A stretch of DNA of 64,000 nt from Luteimonas sp. 9C (lineage in GTDB: Bacteria > Pseudomonadota > Gammaproteobacteria > Xanthomonadales > Xanthomonadaceae), in assembly GCF_902506295.1 (NCBI RefSeq), contig NZ_LR733312.1, positions 62,001-126,000 of the forward strand, read 5' to 3'. Under the pieces are notes generated by a model. It ran no database searches and was not told the DNA's origin. It was given only the letters and a program-made list of their open reading frames with translations. Position numbers and translations under genes: made by a program. Shown here one piece after another: positions 1 through 7,563 of this stretch (position 1 is the first letter of the stretch; the number at the start of each line of letters is the position of its first letter).

Positions 1-1
1 G

Positions 2-625
2 ATCGTGCCGTTGATCTTCATCCTGTTCGTCGTGCCGGGCATCGTCTACGGCTACGCGTCCGGCGTGGTCAAGAGCCACCGCGACATCATCGCCGGCATG
101 AGCAAGGCGATGAGCGGCATGGGCTACTACATCGTCATGGCGTTCTTCGCCGCGCAGTTCATCTATGCCTTCGGCCAGAGCAACCTCGGCGCGCTGCTCG
201 CAATCAAGGGCGCGAACGGCCTGCAGGCGCTGGGCCTGCCAACCGGCGTCACCCTGGTCGGCATCGTGTTCCTGTCGGGTTTCGTGAATCTACTGGTCGG
301 CTCGGCGTCGGCGAAGTGGGCGCTGATCGGCGCGATCATGGTGCCGATGCTGATGCAGCTGGGCATCTCGCCCGATCTCACCCAGGCGGCGTACCGCGTC
401 GGAGATTCCAGCACCAACATCATCACGCCGCTGCTGCCGTACTTCCCGCTGATCGTGGTGTTCTGCCAGCGCTACGTGAAGTCGAGCGGCATCGGCACGC
501 TGCTGGCGCTGATGCTGCCGTTCTCGATCACGCTGCTGATTGTGTGGTCGGCCTTCCTGCTCGGCTTCTGGGCGCTGGGCCTGCCGCTGGGCGTGGGTGC
601 GAGCTACACCTACCCGGTCGGCTGA
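2..625 (+). CDS. AbgT family transporter, C-terminal part (5' truncated by window)
   Basis: The reading frame is open from the first bases of the window, so this is the last ~207 residues of a longer inner-membrane protein. It has five or so hydrophobic segments and the block NLLVGSASAKWALIGAIMVP followed by a conserved region with DLTQAAYRVGDSSTN, which matches the C-terminal half of AbgT-type transporters (E. coli AbgT imports p-aminobenzoyl-glutamate; relatives such as MtrF export sulfonamides). The substrate here cannot be told. The next gene starts 155 bp downstream on the same strand; no clear terminator with a T-run is seen between them. Family is fairly certain; function beyond AbgT-type transport is not. 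Confidence 0.88.
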   Translation: MVPLIFILFVVPGIVYGYASGVVKSHRDIIAGMSKAMSGMGYYIVMAFFAAQFIYAFGQSNLGALLAIKGANGLQALGLPTGVTLVGIVFLSGFVNLLVGSASAKWALIGAIMVPMLMQLGISPDLTQAAYRVGDSSTNIITPLLPYFPLIVVFCQRYVKSSGIGTLLALMLPFSITLLIVWSAFLLGFWALGLPLGVGASYTYPVG

Positions 626-714
626 ATGCGCAGATGACATCGGCGGGCGGACGTGATGCGACGCGCGTCGGCCTGCGGGGGTGGCAATGGTCACTTTCCA
701 TGTGGTCCGGGCGC

Positions 715-727
715 CGCTAAGTTAGCG
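715..727. promoter_or_regulatory. 13-bp perfect palindrome upstream of peptide transporter gene
   Basis: CGCTAA-G-TTAGCG is a perfect inverted repeat about 54 bp before the GTG start of the POT transporter. It has no T-run after it, so an operator is more likely than a terminator. The cognate regulator is unknown. Confidence 0.3.
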
Positions 728-780
728 CGTCGCCCGGGCCCGGTCCCGGGGCACTCGATCAACGTCAGGAGTCGCCCTAC

Positions 781-2364
781 GTGTCAATGAATCCGTACGC
801 CGCCGAGGAACAGAAAACCATCCTCGGCCATCCGCGCGGCCTGTTCGTGCTGTTCTTCGCCGAAATGTGGGAGCGGTTCTCCTACTACGGCATGCGCGCG
901 CTGCTGATCTTCTATCTCGTGCAGCACTGGATGTTCTCGGATTCCGAGGCCTCGGTGATCTACGGCGCCTACACCGCGCTGGTGTACATCGCACCGGTGA
1001 TCGGCGGCTACCTGGCCGACCATTACCTGGGGCAACGCAAGGCCGTCGTGTTCGGCGCGGTACTGCTGACCTTCGGGCACTTCCTGATGGCGTTCGAAGG
1101 TGACGGCGGCCAGACCGCGGCCGAGATCAACATCTTCTGGTTGGCGCTCTCCTTCATCATCGTCGGCTCGGGATTCCTCAAGGCCAACATCTCGGTGATG
1201 GTCGGCCAGCTGTATCCGCGCACCGATATCCGCCGCGATCCGGCGTACACGATCTTCTACATCGGCATCAATCTGGGTGCGGCGCTCGGCGCGATCATCG
1301 CCGGCTGGCTCGGTCAGACCTATGGCTGGGCTTACGGCTTCGGCGCCGCGGGCATCGGCATGCTGCTGGGCCTGGTGGTGTTCGTGCTTGGCAAGCCGCT
1401 GCTGATGGGTCGCGGCGAATCGAAGGATCCCGCGCGGCTCGCCCGCCCGGTCTTCGGCATCAAATTCGAGTGGCTGCTGTATCTGGTCAGCTTCGTCGCC
1501 GTCGGCGTCGTCTGGCTGCTGATCCAGTACCAGGCGCTGGTCGGCTTCCTGCTGATGGGCACCGGCGCGGCGCTTGTGGTCTACGTGTTGTACCAGTCGG
1601 TGTTCAAGCTCGAGCGCGAGGAGCGGCACCGCATCTATGCCGCGCTGTACCTGATCTTCGGATCGATCCTGTTCTGGTCGCTGTTCGAGCAGGCGGGTTC
1701 GTCTTTGAATCTGTTCACCGACCGCTCGGTCGACCGCAACATCTTCGGCTTCGAAGTCCAGGCCTCGGTGTTCCAGTCGATCAACTCGATCTACATCGTG
1801 ACCCTGGGCCCGCTGTTCGCGATCCTGTGGATGTGGCTCGCCAAGCGCGGCTGGGAGCCGTCGACGCCGACCAAGTTCGGCCTCGGCGTGGTGCAGGTCG
1901 GCCTCGGCTTTCTGGTGCTGGTGGCCGGCACCGCCGCCGCCGGCCCGGGCGCGCTGACGCCGGTGCTCTTCATCTTCCTGATCTACCTGCTGCATACAAC
2001 GGGCGAACTGTGCCTGTCGCCCGTGGGTCTCTCGGCGATGAATCGTCTGACCCCGGCGCACATGGCCAGCCTGATCATGGGCACCTGGTTCTTCGCCTCG
2101 GCGACCGGCAACTTCGCGGCCGGCCTGATCTCGGCCGCCACCGGCGGTGAAGGCGGCGGCGTGGAGCGGGTGATGGAGGTCTACTCCAACGTCGGCTGGC
2201 TCGCGGTCGGCGTCGGCGTGCTGATGGTGCTGATCGCGCCGCTGATCCGCCGCCTGATGCACCTGGACACACTCAAGGACGACGACGCGTCGCTCGCGGG
2301 CCAGGACGGCATCGGTGAGCCGATTGCGACCGGTCCGAAGCTCGACGAGGAACGCCGTCCGTAA
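781..2364 (+). CDS. POT/PTR family peptide:H+ symporter
   Basis: Inner-membrane proton-coupled di/tripeptide transporter of the major facilitator superfamily, 527 aa, near the usual 490-530 aa. The hallmark ExxERF proton-coupling motif is present on helix 1 (E28-M-W-E31-R32-F33, followed by SYYGMRA), and a large number of hydrophobic segments follow to the end. The GTG at 781 is chosen because AGGAG (767-771) sits 9 nt before it; the ATG two codons later at 787 would be 15 nt away. A strong bidirectional terminator follows at 2383. The C-terminal ~30 residues are hydrophilic. Assignment to the family is secure; the exact peptide preference is not readable. Confidence 0.95.
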   Translation: MSMNPYAAEEQKTILGHPRGLFVLFFAEMWERFSYYGMRALLIFYLVQHWMFSDSEASVIYGAYTALVYIAPVIGGYLADHYLGQRKAVVFGAVLLTFGHFLMAFEGDGGQTAAEINIFWLALSFIIVGSGFLKANISVMVGQLYPRTDIRRDPAYTIFYIGINLGAALGAIIAGWLGQTYGWAYGFGAAGIGMLLGLVVFVLGKPLLMGRGESKDPARLARPVFGIKFEWLLYLVSFVAVGVVWLLIQYQALVGFLLMGTGAALVVYVLYQSVFKLEREERHRIYAALYLIFGSILFWSLFEQAGSSLNLFTDRSVDRNIFGFEVQASVFQSINSIYIVTLGPLFAILWMWLAKRGWEPSTPTKFGLGVVQVGLGFLVLVAGTAAAGPGALTPVLFIFLIYLLHTTGELCLSPVGLSAMNRLTPAHMASLIMGTWFFASATGNFAAGLISAATGGEGGGVERVMEVYSNVGWLAVGVGVLMVLIAPLIRRLMHLDTLKDDDASLAGQDGIGEPIATGPKLDEERRP

Positions 2365-2382
2365 CCGGACGCGTTCAGCTAC

Positions 2383-2414
2383 ACGAAAACAGCGCCCCCG
2401 GGCGCTGTTTTCGT
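2383..2414. terminator. Bidirectional Rho-independent terminator
   Basis: Perfect 14-bp stem (ACGAAAACAGCGCC with its complement) and a 4-nt loop, with A-run on one side and TTTTCGTTT on the other. It lies between the convergent POT transporter (+) and MarR regulator (-) genes and can serve both. Confidence 0.92.
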
Positions 2415-2452
2415 TTGCGGCATGCGTGGGCGGACACGCGTTGCGCGTCGAC

Positions 2453-2953
2453 TCAGTCCTTCAGCGGCGCCTCGAGCTTGGTCATCATGGCCGCGAACGC
2501 CGCACGCTCGGCCTCGTCCAGTGGCGCCAGCACGCTGCGCTGGTACTCCAGCGCCAGCGGCACGATGACGTCGTAGACCGCGTGGCCGGCCTCGCTGAGT
2601 TCGAGCACCGAGCGGCGACGGTCGCTGTCGTGCATCTCGCGTTCGATCAGGGCACGTTCGAGCAGGCGCGCGACCGCGCGGCTCACCGCCACCTTGTCCA
2701 TGGCCGTGCGCTCGGCCACGCCATTGGCCGACAGGCCCGGATAGCGGCCCAGCACCGCGATCACCCGCCACTCGGTCACGCTGATGCCGAAGCGCTCGCT
2801 GTAGATGTCGGCCAGGCCCCGGCTGATGCGGTTGGTCAGCACGCTCAGCCGATACGGCAGGAACTGCTCGAGATCGAGGCTCAGATGACCGTGGCCTGCG
2901 TGGGCGTCGTCGGAAGCGTTCGGAGCAGCAGGAGAGGCCGCGGCGTGGGTCAT
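2453..2953 (-). CDS. MarR family transcriptional regulator, divergent from hppD
   Basis: A 166-aa winged-helix regulator with the classic MarR core: ISVTEWRVIAVLGRYPGLS, then the recognition helix region around AMDKVAVSRAVARLLERAL, then the wing with DSDRRRSVLELSEAG. Cytoplasmic DNA-binding dimer by family. It is transcribed away from hppD (start-to-start 97 bp), so the likely target is the hppD-hmgA tyrosine-degradation genes, with 4-hydroxyphenylpyruvate or a related aromatic acid as plausible effector (inference). The ATG at 2953 is preferred over the one at 2983: the upstream one would place the start codon inside the likely operator and has no Shine-Dalgarno sequence. Confidence 0.9.
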   Translation of the reverse strand: MTHAAASPAAPNASDDAHAGHGHLSLDLEQFLPYRLSVLTNRISRGLADIYSERFGISVTEWRVIAVLGRYPGLSANGVAERTAMDKVAVSRAVARLLERALIEREMHDSDRRRSVLELSEAGHAVYDVIVPLALEYQRSVLAPLDEAERAAFAAMMTKLEAPLKD

Positions 2954-2967
2954 GGTGCGATGCGCCT

Positions 2968-2992
2968 TGCAATTAGGTTGCATTCGTAACTA
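2968..2992. promoter_or_regulatory. Likely MarR operator between marR and hppD
   Basis: TGCAA-TTAGG-TTGCA (2968-2982) is a perfect inverted repeat, and it overlaps a second imperfect dyad, GTTGCATTCGTAAC (2977-2990), flanked by TA. Two overlapping dyads in the 97-bp divergent spacer are what MarR-type autoregulated operators look like. Binding itself is inferred. Confidence 0.5.
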
Positions 2993-3050
2993 TAAAGGAG
3001 GGTCTGACGCCGCACCCGTCCGGGCCGGCCCCATCGCGATGGAGTATCCC

Positions 3051-4157
3051 ATGAGCGCTCACGCACACACCGCACCCAATCTCGGCATGGAAGTGACCAC
3101 GTTCGAGAACCCCATGGGCATCGACGGCTTCGAGTTCGTCGAGTTCGCCGCGCCTGCGGGCCAGGCGGATTTCATGCACACCTATTTCCGCAACATGGGT
3201 TTCACCGCGGTGCTCAAGCACAAGTCGCGGGCGATCACCGTGTACCGGCAGGGTGGGGTGAACTTCCTGCTCAACGAAGACCCCGATTCCTTCGCCGCGG
3301 ACTTCGCCAAGGCGCACGGTCCGTCTGCCTGCGGCTTCGCGATCCGCTTCCAGCAGCCGGCCGACACGGTCTACGGCAAGGTGCTGGAGAACGGCGGTGA
3401 AGCGATCGGCCCGCGCGAATCGACCAAGGCCGTCGACGCGCCGGTGGTCAAGGGCATCGGCGACTGCATGCTGTACCTGGTCGACCGCTACGGTGGCGCG
3501 GGTTCGATCTATGGCGACGACTACGTCGCGATCGACGGCGCGGACCAGAACCCGACCGGGTTCGGCCTGACCTTCATCGACCATCTCACGCACAACCTCT
3601 ACTTCGGCAACATGCAGAAGTGGTCGGACTACTACGAGAAGCTGTTCAACTTCCGCGAGATCCGCTACTTCGACATCAAGGGCGCGAAGACCGGGCTGAA
3701 GTCTAAGGCGATGACCGCGCCGGATGGCGTGGTGCGCATTCCGCTCAACGAGTCGAACGATCCGAAGTCGCAGATCAACGAATACCTCGATGCCTACAAG
3801 GGCGAGGGCATCCAGCACATCGCGTGCTTCACCGACGACATCTACGCGTCGATCGAGCGCATGCGCGAGCAGGGCATTGCGTTCCTCGACACGCCGGAGA
3901 CCTATTTCGACGTCATCGACCAGCGTATTCCCGCACACGGCGAGGACGTCGAGCGTCTGCGCCGGAACAAGATCCTGATCGACGCCGATCCCGAGACCAA
4001 GCAGCGCAAGCTGCTGCAGATCTTCACCCAGAACGCGTTCGGCCCGATCTTCTTCGAGATCATCCAGCGCAAGGGCAACGAAGGCTTCGGCGAAGGCAAC
4101 TTCCAGGCGCTGTTCGAGAGCATCGAACGCGACCAGATGAAGCGCGGCGTGCTCTGA
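3051..4157 (+). CDS. hppD: 4-hydroxyphenylpyruvate dioxygenase
   Basis: Converts 4-hydroxyphenylpyruvate to homogentisate, the second step of tyrosine breakdown; cytoplasmic, non-heme Fe(II), member of the vicinal oxygen chelate fold. 368 aa, typical for bacteria. The metal-binding facial triad can be placed at H178 (in FIDHLTHNL), H256 (in GIQHIACF) and E336 (in GPIFFEIIQ). The C-terminal block FGEGNFQALFESIERDQ is characteristic. The ATG at 3051 has GGAG at 3041-3044, 6 nt upstream; an earlier in-frame ATG at 3039 lacks one. hmgA follows after 120 bp on the same strand, so the two probably share control by the divergent MarR protein. Confidence 0.97.
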   Translation: MSAHAHTAPNLGMEVTTFENPMGIDGFEFVEFAAPAGQADFMHTYFRNMGFTAVLKHKSRAITVYRQGGVNFLLNEDPDSFAADFAKAHGPSACGFAIRFQQPADTVYGKVLENGGEAIGPRESTKAVDAPVVKGIGDCMLYLVDRYGGAGSIYGDDYVAIDGADQNPTGFGLTFIDHLTHNLYFGNMQKWSDYYEKLFNFREIRYFDIKGAKTGLKSKAMTAPDGVVRIPLNESNDPKSQINEYLDAYKGEGIQHIACFTDDIYASIERMREQGIAFLDTPETYFDVIDQRIPAHGEDVERLRRNKILIDADPETKQRKLLQIFTQNAFGPIFFEIIQRKGNEGFGEGNFQALFESIERDQMKRGVL

Positions 4158-4173
4158 CGCAGCCGTTGAAACG

Positions 4174-4200
4174 CGTCCCGCGCCGGTGCGGCGCGGGACG
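4174..4200 (+). other. GC-rich hairpin after hppD
   Basis: Perfect 11-bp stem CGTCCCGCGCC/GGCGCGGGACG with a 5-nt loop, 17 nt past the hppD stop. No T-run follows, so it is more likely an mRNA-stabilising or partial-termination element inside the hppD-hmgA unit than a full terminator. Confidence 0.5.
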
Positions 4201-4232
4201 GCGCGGGCGACAGGTCTGCTCCAGCCGCGCGC

Positions 4233-4244
4233 CTGCACGTGCAG
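4233..4244. promoter_or_regulatory. 12-bp perfect palindrome upstream of hmgA
   Basis: CTGCACGTGCAG lies 33 bp before the hmgA start codon and is flanked by GCGC on both sides. It may be an operator for hmgA control separate from the MarR site. No cognate regulator is evident. Confidence 0.3.
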
Positions 4245-4277
4245 GCTGCGCGGCGACACATTCTTTCGGGTGAAGCG

Positions 4278-5633
4278 ATGAACGCATCGACGGACGACAC
4301 GGTGACTGCACTTCCGCTGGGCGACACGCATCAGCGGAGCCCGCGCGGCTACATGTCGGGTTTCGGCAACGAATTCGCGACCGAAGCCGAGCCGGGCACG
4401 CTGCCGGTGGGCCGCAACTCGCCGCAGCGCGTGGCACACGGCCTGTATGCCGAGCAGCTTTCGGGCACGGCGTTCACCGCGCCGCGCGGCGAGAACCGGC
4501 GCAGCTGGCTGTACCGCATCCGCCCGGCGGCGATGCACGGCACGTTCGCGCCGTACCAGCAGCCACGCTTCCACGACGGCTTCGATCGCGGCCCGGTCCC
4601 GCCCGACCAGATGCGCTGGAGTCCGTTGTCGATTCCGGACACGCCGGTCGATTTCGTCGACGGCCTGTTCTCGATGGCCGGTACCGGCGGTCCGGGCGCG
4701 CACGAGGGCGTGGGCATCCACGTCTATGCCGCGAACACGTCGATGACGGACCGTTTTTTCTACAGCGCCGACGGCGAGCTGCTGCTCGTGCCGCAGCAGG
4801 GACGGCTGACTCTGGCGACCGAGTTCGGTGTGCTCGAGGTCGAGCCACAGGAAGTAGCGGTGATCCCGCGCGGCGTGCGCTTCCGCGTCGAACTGCCGGA
4901 CGGCGCGAGCCGCGGCTATGTCTGCGAGAACCAGGGCCATGCGCTGCGCCTGCCGGATCTCGGCCCGATCGGCGCGAACGGCCTGGCCAATCCGCGCGAC
5001 TTTCTCGCGCCGGTCGCGGCCTATGAAGATGTCGAAGGCGACTTCACCCTGATCGCCAAGTTCCAGGGGCATCTGTGGCAGGCGCCGATCGACCATTCGC
5101 CGCTGGATGTCGTCGGCTGGCACGGCAACTACGCGCCGTACAAGTACGACCTGCGCCGCTTCAACGCCATCGGCTCGATCAGCTTCGACCATCCCGACCC
5201 GAGCATCTTCACCGTGCTCACTTCGCCGAGCGACACACCCGGCACGGCGAACATGGATTTCGCGATCTTCCCGCCGCGCTGGCTGGTGGCGCAGGACACG
5301 TTCCGCCCACCGTGGTTCCACCGCAACGTGGCCAGCGAGTTCATGGGGCTGGTACACGGCCAGTACGACGCCAAGGCCGACGGGTTCTCGCCCGGCGCGT
5401 GCTCGCTGCACAACTGCATGAGCGGGCACGGGCCGGACGCGGCGACGTTCGAGAAGGCCAGCGCGGCCGATCTGTCGAAGCCGGACGTCATCAGCGGCAC
5501 GATGGCGTTCATGTTCGAAACGCGTGCGGTGATCCGGCCGACGCGACAGGCACTCGACGCCGTGCACCGCCAGGGCGACTACCAGGCGTGCTGGGCGGGT
5601 CTGCAGCGCAACTTCACGCCGCCGCGCACCTGA
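4278..5633 (+). CDS. hmgA: Homogentisate 1,2-dioxygenase
   Basis: Opens the ring of homogentisate to maleylacetoacetate; cytoplasmic Fe(II) dioxygenase, 451 aa. It begins with the family-typical [13 protein letters not shown]. The iron ligands known from the human enzyme (His-Glu-His with spacings of 6 and 30) map to H348 (in PPWFHRN), E354 (in ASEFMG) and H384 (in MSGHGPD). The start at 4278 was chosen because homologues begin a short way before the SGFGNE block; the upstream in-frame start at 4239 would fall inside a palindrome. The product is used by MaiA and the fumarylacetoacetase-type enzyme encoded at 31.6-33.2 kb of this window. Confidence 0.97.
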   Translation: MNASTDDTVTALPLGDTHQRSPRGYMSGFGNEFATEAEPGTLPVGRNSPQRVAHGLYAEQLSGTAFTAPRGENRRSWLYRIRPAAMHGTFAPYQQPRFHDGFDRGPVPPDQMRWSPLSIPDTPVDFVDGLFSMAGTGGPGAHEGVGIHVYAANTSMTDRFFYSADGELLLVPQQGRLTLATEFGVLEVEPQEVAVIPRGVRFRVELPDGASRGYVCENQGHALRLPDLGPIGANGLANPRDFLAPVAAYEDVEGDFTLIAKFQGHLWQAPIDHSPLDVVGWHGNYAPYKYDLRRFNAIGSISFDHPDPSIFTVLTSPSDTPGTANMDFAIFPPRWLVAQDTFRPPWFHRNVASEFMGLVHGQYDAKADGFSPGACSLHNCMSGHGPDAATFEKASAADLSKPDVISGTMAFMFETRAVIRPTRQALDAVHRQGDYQACWAGLQRNFTPPRT

Positions 5634-5733
5634 CCGGCGGGGACGGCCACACCGTTCGCGCGCGCACCGCAAGCCACATCCTGTTCACGCGCGCGCGCTA
5701 GTCTCGCGGCCGTCACCTTCCAGGAGCTGTCGC

Positions 5734-6390
5734 ATGCATGTCTACCGCGTCCTGCCGGCTATCGCCGTGCTGTCCCTCGCCCTCGCCGCCTGCCAGCGCG
5801 AGGCGCCACCCGCCGAAGCAGGGCCCGTCGTCTCCGCACCGGCCGTCTCCGGGGCGCCTGCGCCCGCCGGTGACCAGCCCGACGCGCACGTGCCGCCGGC
5901 CAACGCGATGGGTACGAACGTGCCCGCCGTCGTCGATGGCGTCGTGACGTTCCAGGGCTTCGGACCGGCCGCGTTTGGCAGCGATGCCGAGCAGGTCCGC
6001 ATGGCCTGGGGCAACGATCTCGGCGATGCCAGTCCGTCCGAGCCGGGCGGCTGCTACTACCTGACGCCGCCGCAGATGGGCACGACAGATTACGCCATCG
6101 GCTTCATGATCGAAGGCGACAAGTTCTCGCGCATCGACGTCGGCAACGAGGGTTACACGGCGCCCGGTGGCGGCAAGGTCGGCATGGAACGCGCGGAGAT
6201 CGAGCGCCTGTATGCAGGTCGCGTCGAAGCGTCGCCGCACAAGTACGTCGAAGGCGCGCAGACGCTGCGCGTGACCGACACCGCCGGTGGCACGTCCGCG
6301 CTGGTATTCGAGACCGATGCAGCCGGCAAGGTCACCGGCTGGCGGATCGGCGTGCCACCGCAGGTCGACTACGTCGAACGCTGCGGTTGA
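5734..6390 (+). CDS. Putative lipoprotein of unknown function
   Basis: 218 aa with a type II signal peptide: a short positive N-terminus, hydrophobic stretch, and lipobox LAAC with the lipidated cysteine at residue 20. A Pro/Ala-rich low-complexity linker (about 25-60) follows, then a ~150-residue globular part containing a conserved-looking GCYYLTP and a C-terminal ERCG, so two cysteines could form a disulfide in the periplasm. Good CAGGAG ribosome site 8-10 nt before the ATG. It stands alone between hmgA and the convergent mrp operon. I do not recognise the globular domain. Confidence 0.8.
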   Translation: MHVYRVLPAIAVLSLALAACQREAPPAEAGPVVSAPAVSGAPAPAGDQPDAHVPPANAMGTNVPAVVDGVVTFQGFGPAAFGSDAEQVRMAWGNDLGDASPSEPGGCYYLTPPQMGTTDYAIGFMIEGDKFSRIDVGNEGYTAPGGGKVGMERAEIERLYAGRVEASPHKYVEGAQTLRVTDTAGGTSALVFETDAAGKVTGWRIGVPPQVDYVERCG

Positions 6391-6428
6391 CGTCGGGCTG
6401 TCCGGGTCGCGGTTGCCCGCGGCCCGGA

Positions 6429-6806
6429 TCAGTCGCGATCGCGTGGCGCCGGATCTTCGCGATCGACCACGCGCTCGTCGGCGTCGGGCGTGCGATCCGG
6501 GTGCGGCGGCCGGTCGTCCATCAGCGACAGCGCGGCGCGCGACATCACGTGGGCACTGATCGGGGCGGTCAGGAACAGGAACACCGTGATCAGGATCTCG
6601 CGCGGATGCACCCCGCTGCCGTTGACCCAGTGGTAGACGATCGACGCGAACAGGATGCAGCCCACGCCGAGCGTGCTGGCCTTTGCCGGGCCGTGCAGGC
6701 GACGGAAGAAGTCGGACAGCTTCACCATCGCCACGCCACCGAGCAGGGTGAAGAAGCAGCCGATGGCCAGCAGACCGATGACGACGATCTCGAAGACGCC
6801 GCTCAT
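6429..6806 (-). CDS. mrpG: Mrp/Pha cation:H+ antiporter subunit G
   Basis: 125-aa inner-membrane protein with three hydrophobic helices; the middle region VAMVKLSDFFRRLHGPAKASTLG is the MnhG/PhaG signature (the xRLHxPxKAxTLG block). The C-terminal ~35 residues are charged and disordered. It is the last gene of a six-gene antiporter operon and overlaps mrpF by 4 bp (ATGA). Subunit G is one of the small subunits needed for assembly of the multi-subunit Mrp complex that exchanges Na+ or K+ for protons. The gene is convergent with the lipoprotein gene ending at 6390. Confidence 0.95.
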   Translation of the reverse strand: MSGVFEIVVIGLLAIGCFFTLLGGVAMVKLSDFFRRLHGPAKASTLGVGCILFASIVYHWVNGSGVHPREILITVFLFLTAPISAHVMSRAALSLMDDRPPHPDRTPDADERVVDREDPAPRDRD

Positions 6807-7078
6807 TCGACGATGTCCCGGCGGATGACGTACTTGCTCAGCACAACCGTGCCCACGAACCCGAGCATCGCGATGATCAGCGCGGCCTCGAAATAGATTT
6901 CGGTGTCGAGCAGCATGCCGAACATGATCAACTGCGCGATCGCCGTGATGTAGAGCGTGTCGAGCGCCAGGATGCGGTCAGGCGCGGTCGGGCCGCGCAG
7001 CAGCCGCCACAACGACAGCAGCATGGCGATGCCGACGACGTGCATGCCGGCGATGATGGCGATGTCGATGATCGTCAT
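6803..7078 (-). CDS. mrpF: Mrp/Pha cation:H+ antiporter subunit F
   Basis: 91 aa, three membrane helices, typical MrpF length. The block RLLRGPTAPDRILALDTLYI is the family signature (GPTxxDRxxALD). It overlaps mrpE and mrpG by 4 bp each, so it is translationally coupled on both sides. The ATG at 7078 is chosen because it gives this overlap and the standard MrpF length; the frame stays open upstream only because of high GC. Confidence 0.95.
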   Translation of the reverse strand: MTIIDIAIIAGMHVVGIAMLLSLWRLLRGPTAPDRILALDTLYITAIAQLIMFGMLLDTEIYFEAALIIAMLGFVGTVVLSKYVIRRDIVE

Positions 7079-7563
7079 GGAAAGATCTCCCTCAGCGGCG
7101 CCTCGTAACGCGACTTGACCTCTGCGATCAGGGCCTGCGGATCGTCCGTGCTCAGGCAATGCACCAGCAGGTGCTTGCGGTCGTCCGACAGTTCGGCCGA
7201 CACGGTGCCCGGGGTCAGGGTGATCACGCTGGCCAGCGCGGAAATGCCGTGGATGTTGGTCAGATCCAGTGGAATCCAGATGAACTGCGAACGCAGCTTC
7301 GACTCCGGCCCCAGGACCTGCCGGGCGACGGTGACGTTGGCGATGACGATGTCGACCAGCAGGCGGCCGATCAGGCGGAAGCCGCCACGCAGGCGCCCCA
7401 GCTGCGCGAACTCGCGTTCCAGCCGGCTGGCCAGCAGCGGCATCAGCCATGCCAGCAGCAATGCCATGACGATGTTGCCCGGACTCACGTCCTGGGCCAT
7501 CAACAGCCAGAACGCGAAGACCGTCAGGCTCTGCGGGATCGAAGGCAGCATGCGGCGCTTCAT
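7075..7563 (-). CDS. mrpE: Mrp/Pha cation:H+ antiporter subunit E
   Basis: 162-aa membrane subunit. N-terminal hydrophobic part contains PQSLTVFAFWLLMAQDVSPG; the C-terminal cytoplasmic part carries the MnhE signature around SVITLTPGTVSAEL (residues ~113-126) and LLVHCL. It overlaps mrpD upstream and mrpF downstream by 4 bp. MrpE is a small structural subunit of the antiporter complex. Confidence 0.95.
   Translation of the reverse strand: MKRRMLPSIPQSLTVFAFWLLMAQDVSPGNIVMALLLAWLMPLLASRLEREFAQLGRLRGGFRLIGRLLVDIVIANVTVARQVLGPESKLRSQFIWIPLDLTNIHGISALASVITLTPGTVSAELSDDRKHLLVHCLSTDDPQALIAEVKSRYEAPLREIFP

Noticed and set aside
784-2262. 492-codon minus-strand open frame opposite the peptide transporter
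   Set aside because: Shadow frame with the same His/Gln/Arg-rich bias; the forward frame has the POT motifs.
2973-5672. 899-codon minus-strand open frame opposite hppD and hmgA
   Set aside because: Antisense shadow of two clearly identified enzymes; Arg/Val/His-rich composition without domain resemblance, a usual effect of high GC3.
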